A stretch of DNA of 64,000 nucleotides. Source: Paragordius varius. Taxonomy: Eukaryota; Nematomorpha. The notes beneath the pieces are model-generated. The model saw only the letters and a program-made list of their open reading frames with translations. It was not told the DNA's origin and searched no databases. The first letter of the stretch is position 1, and each line of letters opens with the position of its first letter. Positions 34,565-45,800 of the stretch are shown piece after piece. The DNA is taken from the NCBI GenBank assembly GCA_964247055.1, contig OZ176057.1, forward strand, positions 2,294,001-2,358,000, written 5' to 3'. The translations under genes and the position numbers were made by a program.

Positions 34565-35559
34565 CCTGTAGCTTCTTGTTTATCGTTGAGCACATCATGG
34601 ATGTGTAATTTTTGTCGCATTTATTACCAGAATACCTACATTGTTAAAAATAAAAAAATTTTCATATTAGCTGTAGTTTAAAATGATAAGCGTTATAGTT
34701 AAATCATTAATTATTAGTTTACACATAATTTAATATTCTTTTACTCAATATGAAAACTAAATTTTATAAAACATATAAAGTTGACGCAAAAATACTTAAT
34801 TATTGAGGACCACATTGAAGGCAAAATCCATATAATATACATTATTTTAATATGAAATACACATGCATTTTAGCATGGCTAAAAACACTTTGATAATTTA
34901 ACAAAAACATAAGACAAAACTATTTATAAAAACAGGTGTCCAACCCAAGGTCCTCTCAAATATTATAAAGGGCCAATGGAAAATTGGGAAATAAAAAATT
35001 TCATAATTTTCAAAATATGTATTTTTATTTAATGAAAGTGGTATTTCTTAAATAAATCATTTGAGTATCATTGGAAATTTTGTGTACGAACTACAGAAGC
35101 TTAGCTTAGATTTCTACGCCCTGCGTATGAATCCTTGATGGTGTTCACCTCTATACGACCCCTTGCATTCTAAAAAAATAAGTAAATTTAAACCGTTGTC
35201 ATGACCACTTATAAAAAGCTGTTTATAATAACTATTATTATTTACTTACGAACTGTCAAAAATTGGTAAAATAAATTATATTTTCATTGGGCTAATATTT
35301 TATTTTACAATCTTATGTTTGAAAATCGAATAAAATATAAATACCATTCATTATGTTTTTCAAAATGCGGTCCGTGAGGCCATTAAAGCACCACTGTATA
35401 AAGAAATAATTTAAACGGGGTCATAGTAAAGACAATTAAATTAATTTAAACTGGTTTAGGCCAGGTCCAATCTAGTCATATCCAGTCATGATGCCCTTTG
35501 TTATATTTAATGCAATATTAAAATATATATGATAAAATTGAAACATTTTACCATGTTTA

Positions 35560-35598
<39 letters not shown>

Positions 35599-35894
35599 AC
35601 CCTTTTAACTGTAAAAAGCTCATTGAAATTTTATCATGCTTAATTAAATATTTGTAATATACCAAATCAATCAGTACGTGATAATAAAACGGTTAAAAGA
35701 AAATCGGTCCTAAAAAGAGCCTATGCTGACCTAATTTCATAAGATTCGTTACAGATAAAGGGGGGTTTAAATTAAAAATCGAATTGAGGATTGCATAAGA
35801 TTTCAAAATAACCAAATATATTAAAAAAACTATATAAGCCAGGAGGTGTCCGTTGTAATATTATTATAAAATTCCTTTAACGACTTTTTATGCT
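34565..35894. other. Interval between the hAT element and the S1-family gene
   Basis: Contains the candidate minus-strand exon at 35101-35169, another weaker minus-strand frame starting at 34635 (YSGNKCDKNYTS after acceptor CAATGTAG) and a (TA)n run at about 35566-35594. Otherwise nothing recognisable. Confidence 0.35.
35101..35169 (-). CDS. Candidate terminal exon of an unidentified minus-strand gene
   Basis: The minus-strand acceptor TTATTTTTTTAG precedes a frame NARGRIEVNTIKDSYAGRRN, then LS and a stop. The composition is less A+T-biased than the surroundings. No family recognised and no partner exon joined. Confidence 0.25.
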   Translation of the reverse strand, partial: NARGRIEVNTIKDSYAGRRNLS

Positions 35895-37833
35895 ATGGAG
35901 TATTCACTACTATTAACATCCATCTATCTTTTTTTCGGTAGTCCTTGGGGGGTAAAACTCATTTTATGGTTATCATATGTATAGAATGGGTTTTTTCCTA
36001 TTTTAAAACTTCATAACCTTTTCTATTAGATTTTTTAAATTTAAGATGGCGGCCAAAAGGTTTGAGGTGAGGATTTTTTTGCAATTTCACATTTTTTTTA
36101 AAAAAAATTCCATTATCTACCTAAAAGGATAAAGAAAGCACATTTATATATTCGGCCTAATACCTTATCTACTTTTTAAATTCTCAAATTTCACATTGCT
36201 TTGATAAATAAAAGACCCAAAAAGTTATGAAGTAGTAAAAGGCACATTATAATTTAATTTTTTGTTTATAAAATTTTATTTTTGAAATTTTTTAACATTA
36301 TACATTATATTATTCATTTTCTATCAGGATACTATGTAGGGGAACCTTATATTGGGGATATTAGATATACGGAATATTATAAAGATAGACCATACCATGT
36401 ATAAATATTATAAAATAATTTTATGTTGTAGCTTAGTTAATATTAACTGACCAAATTTTTTATATTTTTTTAATCTATTCGATTTCCTTATTTTAGGTTA
36501 AAATAGTATTACCATCCAAAAATTGTCAAGGAAGCTATGTGTCACGAAAACACATTTTAACATTAAAGGAGTGCGTGGAAGGCGTCGAGTATGTTGAAAA
36601 AATATCATTTACAAAATTTAATATTTTTTCTGATAAATTGACATAAGAATCAATTTTTCATACTATATGATAGGATTAATATATTTACATTTGGAAAAAA
36701 CGAATTTTTATTTTACATATAATTCTTTAGTCCGAATGCCATATTAATCCAGGGGGGAAAACCTTTAAAAGAATTTAACATCCAAGTAGAACGGGTTATA
36801 AATGGGCCTGAAAACAATCCCTTATCATTGGTCTTACTTAAGGAGGAACAAAATGTGGTTCCAACGCTATCTGTGAATGTCCCACTACCATTATTAAATC
36901 TATCGCTAATAAATTTACCATCACTGCCTTTTTACATGCAACACTACAACAATCCGTGCCATGTTTTTAGATTTGGCGTATACCAAGGATTCCTCAATAA
37001 AGTGGCCTCTTGTATGTTACATTTCTATGATCATGTTAAGAAGATTATTCGCACATTTTAAAGATTAATGACTCTGATTTCATATTTCATTTAATGTAAA
37101 ACAAACTTTAAAAGCATTTTTGTTATACTCTTTTGGCATACATATATACATATATAATGTCTTTTTCAGTTTTCCACATAAGTGAGCAAACTATAGAACA
37201 AGACGCGGAACGCCATTATCACAACGTATATCCGAACGATATAGAAAGCAAAAACAGTTCTAATATTGTTTTAGTTGAGAATAAGAGAGTAGAGGATCAT
37301 GATTATGAATGCCAAGTATGACATATTTCATATATTTAGTGTCGCAATCTCATTTATGTGAGTATATATATAACTATAAAAATATTTAAATTTTATTATA
37401 TCACCTCAAAGATTTATAATTACATTATGTAACAGTAGATATAAAATAAAAACAAATGTATGTAGAAAAAATAATACATAAGAATCCTATATCATTAATT
37501 CCTGTATATCTTTTATAAAACCATATGATTACACTTGAGATAGTATGTTTTAAATTTACATCTCTACTCATTATTTTGCGACCTAATAATTTATTAGGGA
37601 ATATAAAAATTAGGTTTGTCTTTTATTGTTTTTGTGTTATTTTTATGATTATTATTTAGAATGACTTAGGAATGCCTTTGATTTGTTATCATTATGGTGA
37701 TATTCTATTAGCCGTACGAAAAGATACGGTATGTCAACGAGACAAGCAAGTGTATTATTCGGTTCACCATTATAGCGATTTCATCAAGGTGGAATTGGGG
37801 AGAAAAGATATACCGAAATTAAAGATAGTTTAA
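35895..37833 (+). CDS. Secreted chymotrypsin-fold (S1) protease homologue with substituted catalytic triad
   Basis: Six exons: 35895-35937, 36328-36398, 36497-36588, 36731-37011, 37170-37315, 37660-37833. Every junction keeps phase; 268 aa. The signal peptide MEYSLLLTSIYLFF occupies exon 1, and the chain begins YYVGEP where active proteases have IVGGEP. NCQGSYVSRKHILTLKEC aligns with CGGSLI...LTAAHC, placing Glu63 at the catalytic His. VERVINGPENNPLSLVLLK puts Ser101 at the Asp, and CQNDLGMPLIC puts Leu214 at the Ser (family GDSGGP). The disulphide cysteines equivalent to 42-58, 136-201 and 191-220 are all kept, as is the C-terminal helix VYYSVHHYSDFIK. Family knowledge: such pseudo-proteases act as binding or regulatory proteins, often in immunity or clotting; its partner is unknown. 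AATAAA at 37924. The 3' end is inside the tandem duplication. Confidence 0.88.
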
Positions 37834-38284
37834 AATTTTTGATGAAAATTAATTGTGATTTATGCAAATCTATTTATCATAATACTGTGATTCTAATGAT
37901 ATAGTATAGTGGGATTAAAACATAATAAAGTGTCGCATTTGGTTTAAAAAGTATTGTGTATTGGATACATTTTGAAGATTAAAGCATGGGGACTTTTAAT
38001 TTTAACGTTGAATCCTAAAACGGTTCTTACCCATCATATATAAAGTAATTAGCACTGAAATTAGCTAGGTTGCATATGATGCTATTTGTTGATATGATTT
38101 TGGGTATTTATTGGTTGCTCTGAGGTGATATATTACCTAATAATAGGAGTAGTACTGTTTTGGTAAAGTAATACACTCATTGTAAAAAATATTCGGTAAG
38201 GAAAATGATGACAAAAGGCGAGATTGCTATTTCATAAACTCCTCCATTCACGCACTGATACTAATGGCTGGAAATATGCAAAAT

Positions 38285-38570
38285 TAATTTTTATATCCAA
38301 GAATTTGAGGCTTTCGGACCCAAATCTAAAATTTCAAATTGAATAAAAATATTGTTTTCTTTTTTATACGTAGTTTTTGGTATAATTTAGTGATATTTTT
38401 TGGATGAAAAAATTAGCCTTAATCAAAAAAAAATTATTAAAACAAAATGTGCCCAAATTTTGCCCTTTTCTGCTTTAGGGCAATTACCACAAAATTTTAA
38501 TAACTTTTAAAGGCCAATATATACCATGATAATCCTGATACATTTTACTACCAGAACATATATTTTATTC
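38285..38570 (+). repeat. Dispersed repeat family R, copy
   Basis: AATTTGAGGCTTTCGGACCC, then AAATCTAAAATTTC, TTTTTGGATGAA and TACCATGATAATC in the order seen at 13440. Confidence 0.5.
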
Positions 38571-40639
38571 ACCAAACTATATTTGGAATATGTATATATT
38601 ATTGGGTTATCTTTTTCTAGCCTCCGATATACACTGTGTATATCAGGTAGTAATTTTTTAAGACGTTATATAACCGCATCATGACTAGTTATATTAAATA
38701 TTCAAGATATATCATTTTAAAAATTAGGGTTGGGAAGAATAATTTTCTAAGGGGTATGTATTTACGAAACAAATTATTTCAACAAAACAGGTTGAAAACA
38801 AAAAAATAATATTGTTTGAAAACCATTATTACCGAAATCTCGATTTATATTTCTTGTGATGTCACAATAACCATTGTCATACCAATCTTTACTCATTTAA
38901 ATAATTTTATATTTTTACATCAAACAATCTATATTTTTATTTATATGTATAGGAGGTTGCAAGCGAATTTTAAAAAAATTATTTCCGCATAAGGTTTAAA
39001 AATAGATTTAGTTTGAAGCGAATACTCCGAGAGTTACTGAACCTTGTCTAGTCAATTTTGCCCTATTAATGGACCTTGACCAAGGGACTTATATTTAAAT
39101 AATGATTCAGATAATATATGAATATATAAATTAAAAAAATTCTATTTTCGAATTCGTTTTCAGGTTTCCAAACCCCATTTTAACCCGGAAAAAAAGAATC
39201 AACCAACAATACAACAAAATTCCATTTTTATAAGCGAATAAGCCTAAACATTTAGAAAATGTTTCACCCAAAAAATATTTGGATAACCTATGTTTAAGAA
39301 GGGGACGGAACTGATAGGTTAAAAAAATCTGTCACCATCAGTGCATTCTTAATTAAACAAATTCATTATAACATACCTAAAAATCAAACAGATATTAGTT
39401 TAAAGGCTATTTGCCCGGAAAATTTAGTTAAGATTTGGAATCCAGGACAGAGCCTGGCTAGAGGGGGGAAGGAGGACTGACGCACCTGGTGCCATAGTTG
39501 AAGGGTCACCAGATTTCAAGAAATTTTAATTTTATTTCAAAAAATAGGTATTTAAAAGTTATCATTTGAAATAATACATAAGATTTTCATTTATGAGTGG
39601 TAATGAACACCGTTAGAATTTGATTATTTTTTAATATGGGGCGCCAAGAATGAAATATAAGCCTCTGATTTAGGAGTAATTTTTGTTTATTGTAGCGGAT
39701 CATTGAGCCACATTAACCTTATTTTAACCCTCCCCTGAAAAATAGGATGTGTGAACAATTAATGGAATTTTCCCGAAACTTTTATGTCCATTTTATTCAA
39801 AATGATTAATGAAATGTGCTGTGGGTGACCATGTTGTTTTCCTATTGCCATTGTTTAGACCCCTTTCTTTCTAAAATATGTATCAAAACAAAAATTATGG
39901 TTATTCTATTCTCAGGCCCTTCAGTTTACCTGTACCCTCTGGAAAAACGGTTTTAAAAAATTGCCTTAAGGCAACTTTTAAAAAGTGTACCCCATTTCAA
40001 ATTAAAAGGATCATTTTAATAGTGTTTTGAGGGTAAGGGGGCATTTTTTAGCATTAAGTCTACTTAGCCCACACCTGTAAATAAGGATTCTTTTTGTAAA
40101 AATATTAAGGTTTTGAACCAATTTTTTGCTAATAATGTAGGTTCATTTGATTTTAAAATTGGAATTTTTTTCCATTTATTAATACGCATATGATGACTGA
40201 ATTTTTTTGATTAGCTCAGTGATTTCACCAATTCCACATGAAAATACGGTTTGGAAACTTATATTAATTTTGAAACAATTTTCTGTGAAACATGTTTAAT
40301 TAATTTTTATAAATGTCCCGACAGTGATTGAACCCGTTATGAACCATGTATATGTATTTATCTGCGCGTTTTTTTCTATAAACTATGTATCCCAAATAAA
40401 ATCCTTGAAATTTTATTGGGCACACTTATAGGGGCATATAATTTGGTTTATGGTTTTATGCTCTTATTATTTCGCTTGACAGTGCTTTTACTGGCTGTAT
40501 AAGGCTCCCCACCTCCTTTAAAACATACCCAAACAAAAATATCTTAAACACATTTCCCGCCTCAATAAAAAAATACAAATACAGTTTAGACCTTCTTTTT
40601 CATTAAAGAATAAGGACTTAAATTGTATCCGGACATGTG

Positions 40640-40857
40640 AAGGCTTTAAAACACGCCTGCTCAGCGCTGACAGTGATGATGTAAAAATTGCGTAGTTTCG
40701 GATTTCAATCTCTGGAACGAAGAGTCCGCCGCCCTCTCTATTATACCATCCAATATGTCCGATTTATTAATTGAATTATGGTCGAGCGACTGTTTTACTC
40801 CTATGATTAATCCTAGATTATTTGTTAATACAATATCCAATATTACATCGAACCTCT
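40640..40857 (+). other. Coding-like segment of unknown origin
   Basis: G+C here is clearly above the surroundings. One frame reads DFNLWNEESAALSIIPSNMS and continues openly for about 35 more residues to a stop near 40857; a second upstream frame reads CEGFKTRLLSADSDDVKIA. They are one base out of register, so this is either two exons, or a broken gene piece. No family recognised. About 200 bp of it is missing in the second duplication unit, where only the last third remains (58985-59120). Confidence 0.3.
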
Positions 40858-41896
40858 AAAATTAAGTTGTGTATAAATAGATGTATGTTAACTTTATTAA
40901 AGTGTAGAGTATTTAATATAGGGAATTTCGTTTATGATGACAATAATAGGGATGAATGTGAAATAAAGAGATGGTAAGATATTTTTTGGTATTTTTGTGT
41001 CGGGCTTATTTATCTCTTTTATCCATAAGGTCAGTTTTTTAAAAGTTTTCATTTTATGCCGATTTATCGATCGAAATAACCATATTGCAACGCGCGACTG
41101 GGCCAGTTAGCATTTCAATCAAATTCTCCCGGTTATCTGCTTTAATATTATAAATTTATTGTTATATAAGTAAAGATTGAACCACCAAAAAAATTTCAAA
41201 AAAATAAACCGCTAAAATAAAGATTGTTCATTATAAAGTGAATGAAACAGAACTAGAAGCAAAATATTTCAAAAACTAATCATAAGATCATAAAATTTAG
41301 TTTGTTCTGAATTTGGGTATATAATTTTACTGAGTTACTTTTTTTATGATGTGAAAAAAATAAATGCCAATATGAAACAATCCTATCAGTGCTTTTATGT
41401 GATTGAATACCATTTTTAAACTCCAAGTTATGAAATACTCAGCGTGTCATATTTTAGTTTTTATATAAAATATATAAATATTACTTTTGAAAAATAGGAA
41501 AAAATATTTAATTATTACGAAAATATATATGCATACTACTGTGTATACCTCCTTTTTTCAACTCTATATATTATATATTTACCTGTATTTTTTTCATGTT
41601 TTTAAATGACAAAAATATATCTAATAACATCTACTCTATACCATTTGGCCCGAAGCCTTTTCTGGGCTTTATTTTATGACGAAAAACGACATTTTTTGCT
41701 ATTCTAATTTTGTTTCGAAATTTTCCCCATCTTTTAAATGGCATAAACCATCCATTTTTTTAAATATTTTTTAAATTTTAATATACAAACTTATTCGGTG
41801 TCGGAAAAGGTATGTATATATAAATGATAATTTTATTATTTTTGTGGTTTAAGTGCCTTTTTTAGATAATATTAGATTCAAACAAGGATTGATTTA

Positions 41897-42089
41897 CAGT
41901 ATGAGTAAGTATACATTGCTAGAAAATTATTAATTATTTCCAAATAGTGAATACAACAAAGGGCAATATTATTGGCTATGAATAGTAAAAAGTGAAAAAA
42001 ATAACTATAGGCCAATAATACTGCCCAAGTTTTATTTACTATTTGGCAATAATTAATAACTTTCTAGCAATGTATACTTACTCATACTG
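41897..42089. repeat. Palindromic MITE family P with TA target site
   Basis: A 193-bp unit with long inverted ends, CAGTATGAGTAAGTATACAT and its reverse complement, flanked by TA on both sides. Inner inverted pairs CCAAATAGTG / TACTATTTGG and TATTATTGGCTAT / GGCCAATAATA. The TA duplication and CAGT tip fit a Tc1/mariner-mobilised MITE. Copies at 14108, 51977 and, by duplication, 60438. Confidence 0.8.
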
Positions 42090-42873
42090 TATACCTTTTT
42101 CGATGACATAACGATTAGTATTTATTTTAAATCATAAATTATTCGATGAAATTTATTTAATTTAGGGGAGGGAGGGGGGGCACAAATTGATTTATTAGTT
42201 TTTAAGATCGTAGGAAAAGATTTAATAAAAAAACTAATCCCGCCGTTTTAAATTATAGTGGATTTGTTGTTTGAAAAAATAATTAATTTATTTTTATTGT
42301 TTAAATAAAAAGCAGGTAGTAGAGACCAAACTACCACCTATAAAGTATTATAGTCTATGAGCATTTGCATTTTAATTAAAATTAAGATTAAAATGCAAAC
42401 GCGCACCTCTTAAATGCCAAAAAATACGAAACACGAATCAAGGTGTATTTTAATCCCTTCCCCCCCCCCCCCCTTTTTTTTCGTTATATAATTCTTTTTT
42501 TTCAAATTTAATCAAAATTTTTTATAATACCTATATATATAGGGTTTGATAAACTTTAATAATAAAATCAATAGTTTATTTTTATTCAAAATTTTTTTAA
42601 AAAATTTAATTGTTATAAATGCATTTTAACAAATTTATATAATTTTGGAATTTGATACTTTTTGCAAGACTTATTATTACACTTTAATTGGAGCGTTCAG
42701 AAATTATCCGAATTACATTGCCATAAAATCAATTCACATCTCTTTAAGAACCTTGTTTTTATGAGAGCATAATATGTGCCAATATTGGTATATAAAGGTA
42801 TAAATTGAAATTATATCCAGAAAAATTCTATATGGACAGATAAAATCTCCAGTTTTACTTATATTGTTGGATC

Positions 42874-45800
42874 ATGATCTCCGCAAATACAGCCACAGAT
42901 AAAATTCATAACATTATTGAGGATATATATAAGGTATAATTTTAAAATTTATATTTTTTGAAATTACAATTAAACTTATTTTGGCGACTAATCTTTCCTC
43001 TTGTTCACAGAAATATATTTTACAGACACATATATATTAATGATTTAATGTATTACTTATGTTTTAGCAGACAAAAGCTTTTTTCAGAATTTCAAATGGT
43101 TTTAAAAGGACTGTATATATCTTTAAAACATTTATGCTTAGTATTTTTGATAAATAATACTTCTTTATGATAGCTTAGAAACTCTCTTTTATGTTTTGTC
43201 ATACTATCTATTTTTTAATTTTATAGTTATTTTATCAATTTTACAAAAATTTTACAAATTAAGTGAAAGTTATTTATAGACTTTTTTTCGCCTTATTTTT
43301 CCCTTTCCATCATTGTGTAAAGTATAAATGAACTAACAAAACAGTATAATCTGTGCTTAACCTTGATTTAATTTTTGAAAGTTTTTTCTACTAATTTTTA
43401 CTACTGTTTTTAGTTATTAGGTTATATTAGGTTATATATCTTCTCATATTACCAAAGACACATAGCGAAACATTTTCTTTTGCGCTATAATATTAAAAAA
43501 GTCTATCCTATGAGAGAAGATATTTAACAGATGTGAAATATAATTTTTAAAAAAATGTTTATATAATCTGTTAGTTTAAAAATGAAATTTTATATATGAA
43601 AATAAAATCTAAAAACATTTTTTAGTTTAAATAATTTAAAAAGAAAGTTTTTGAAATTTTCATCACACATCTAAGTAATTCTATCATATCGAAATTCGAA
43701 AAATCTTCGCACATTAGTATATATTATACTGATTGTTGAATGCCTTATTCCAAATTATAAAATTTTAAAAAAATTAGTAGGCTCTGAAAGTCGCCAATTA
43801 TTTTACAAGAGACTTGATTTATTAAAATAAACGCAAAGGCCCCAAGCTTGCAGTTATTTGAATGAATGCTAGAACGGCCTCAATAAAAATTAGTTTAATG
43901 TATGTTTTTGATTTAACTCGATTTTGAAAATTTAATTTTTCATTAAGATGATAGAAATGATAAGTATCATCGAAGTATATAAAATAGTGTTTTGAGATCC
44001 TAAAGCCACCTTTTCCACCATGCTTTATGATACTATAAAATGCGCTCAAACAATTGTTAAATTTAAATCTTAGAAGCAAAAACTAAATTTATTTTTTGAA
44101 TTATAATCCAAGATATATTGGTACTTTGGGGAAGCAAACTGATCCATTTAAGGGAGAAGGGGATAACAATTTGAGATTTCCGGAACCAACTTTTAAAATT
44201 AAAATTTTATTTATTTGCCATTAATTGAATCATGTATTTCATGATGTTTTTTGGTGAACTCAGCTTTTATCAAAAAACTATTTAGCATTAGATGCTCAAA
44301 TTTTGCGATTATTGCAGGTAATTTTTATACCTGCAATCAAGTCCACCGAGAACACGTCTATAAGTGGAAAATTAGTTAACAACTCTAAGTCAGAATTCAG
44401 TTCAATTTTTAGCACCTGTTTAGCAATTATTTGTTTACCTTATCTTAATTTAAAATCCACAATTAGTAAAATTGTGCAAGTGGATCCTGTTCAGTTTAAA
44501 TAGAAGCATTCTTTAATAAAGAATCGGTTTACATCCGTAACATAAGGATCAACTCTAAAACCAAATATTTAAAATATTAGAAGCTTTTTTAAATAGAGTT
44601 TCTCAATGGGTATTTTGTTCTCGTTTTAACTGAATTTTAGATTGATAATAATCACAATCATATTTTAATGGATTAAAAATACTCTTATTATGCATTGTTT
44701 TGGCCATAAGTTTCATTACGACCGCGGGTTAAATTATTTAAAGTAGAGAGCATTTTTCAATTTAGATTTAAATTTTAATATATTACACAATTAATAGTGA
44801 AAGGTTTAATTATATGTCTTTCGTTTTTCCATTTCTCCTAAAACTTTATATTTTAGTGCCAAATAATTTTTAAGGTTTTTTTTAAAAGGTCTCACTTTCT
44901 TTTTTTACAATTTAATTTAGTAAATATACACGTGAATCATTAATTTTTAACATTATGATTTATGATGAAATGACAATTTGATAAAAATTATATGATAATA
45001 CAAATTCAATTAATTTACCATATCATTATATAGAATCTCATGGAAAATTATATTCCTTTGAGTCGACACTTGGTGCAACAAACCAAACTGTTTGTTAAAT
45101 CATTGAATGGTAAGCTTATTCATTCCTTTAAATCTGGGGTGTCCAACACAAATAGCTCCACAGTCCCTCATTTTTGGATTGAAAAATTTGGTGGGCCTCA
45201 TTACCAAAATATACTGGCATCAACAAATATTTTGTTAGATTTTACACTTAAGTTTGTAAAACGACCATATGTTTCAACATTTTTTTGCCAGTTCATGGAA
45301 GGGAACTTTATTCAAAATATTGTCAAAGAAAATCAAATTTTCTTAAATTTCCTAAGATTTTGTATTTTCTGAAATTTATCGCCAGGCTGCAAAACTATTT
45401 TGGAGAGCGACGTGTTGGACACCCCTGCTTTAAATTAATTTAAAAAATGAATATTTTTCTTATTTTTAATTTCTAATAAACTTTAAGCTGCTTGCCATTC
45501 TGAGAAATGTTATTTTGAAGCCCTCAACAAAATCGGTCAAAATGCGGGTGAAAGATGGGGCGATACTAAAGACATTGGTAATTTTAGCTGATAGTTTTTT
45601 AAAATAAATACAGTAAAAAAAATAAAGCATAAAACAGCTATGAATGTGTTAAAAAACTAAACTATATTTCTTTTTATCGTTAAATAATTAAATTTAAAAT
45701 GCGGTTATTAGGAATATAAATGTTTAGACTTTTACTTTTTTTAAGTAATTTTTGCAGAACTCAGATTTTTGCATATTAATTTTATTTTTTTCAATTTTAT

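Larger units (their letters stand above)
37834..42873. other. Intergenic DNA between the S1 gene and the I-BAR gene
   Basis: Duplicated at 56225-61328. Contains repeat R (38285-38570), GC-richer islands around 39420-39500 and 39630 that read like worn transposon ends (GCCTGGCTAGAGG...CACCTGGTGCC), a coding-like segment near 40640-40852, MITE P (41897-42089) and poly-C/poly-G runs at about 42165-42180 and 42460-42474. Some of it must hold the promoter of the I-BAR gene; none was recognised. Confidence 0.5.
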
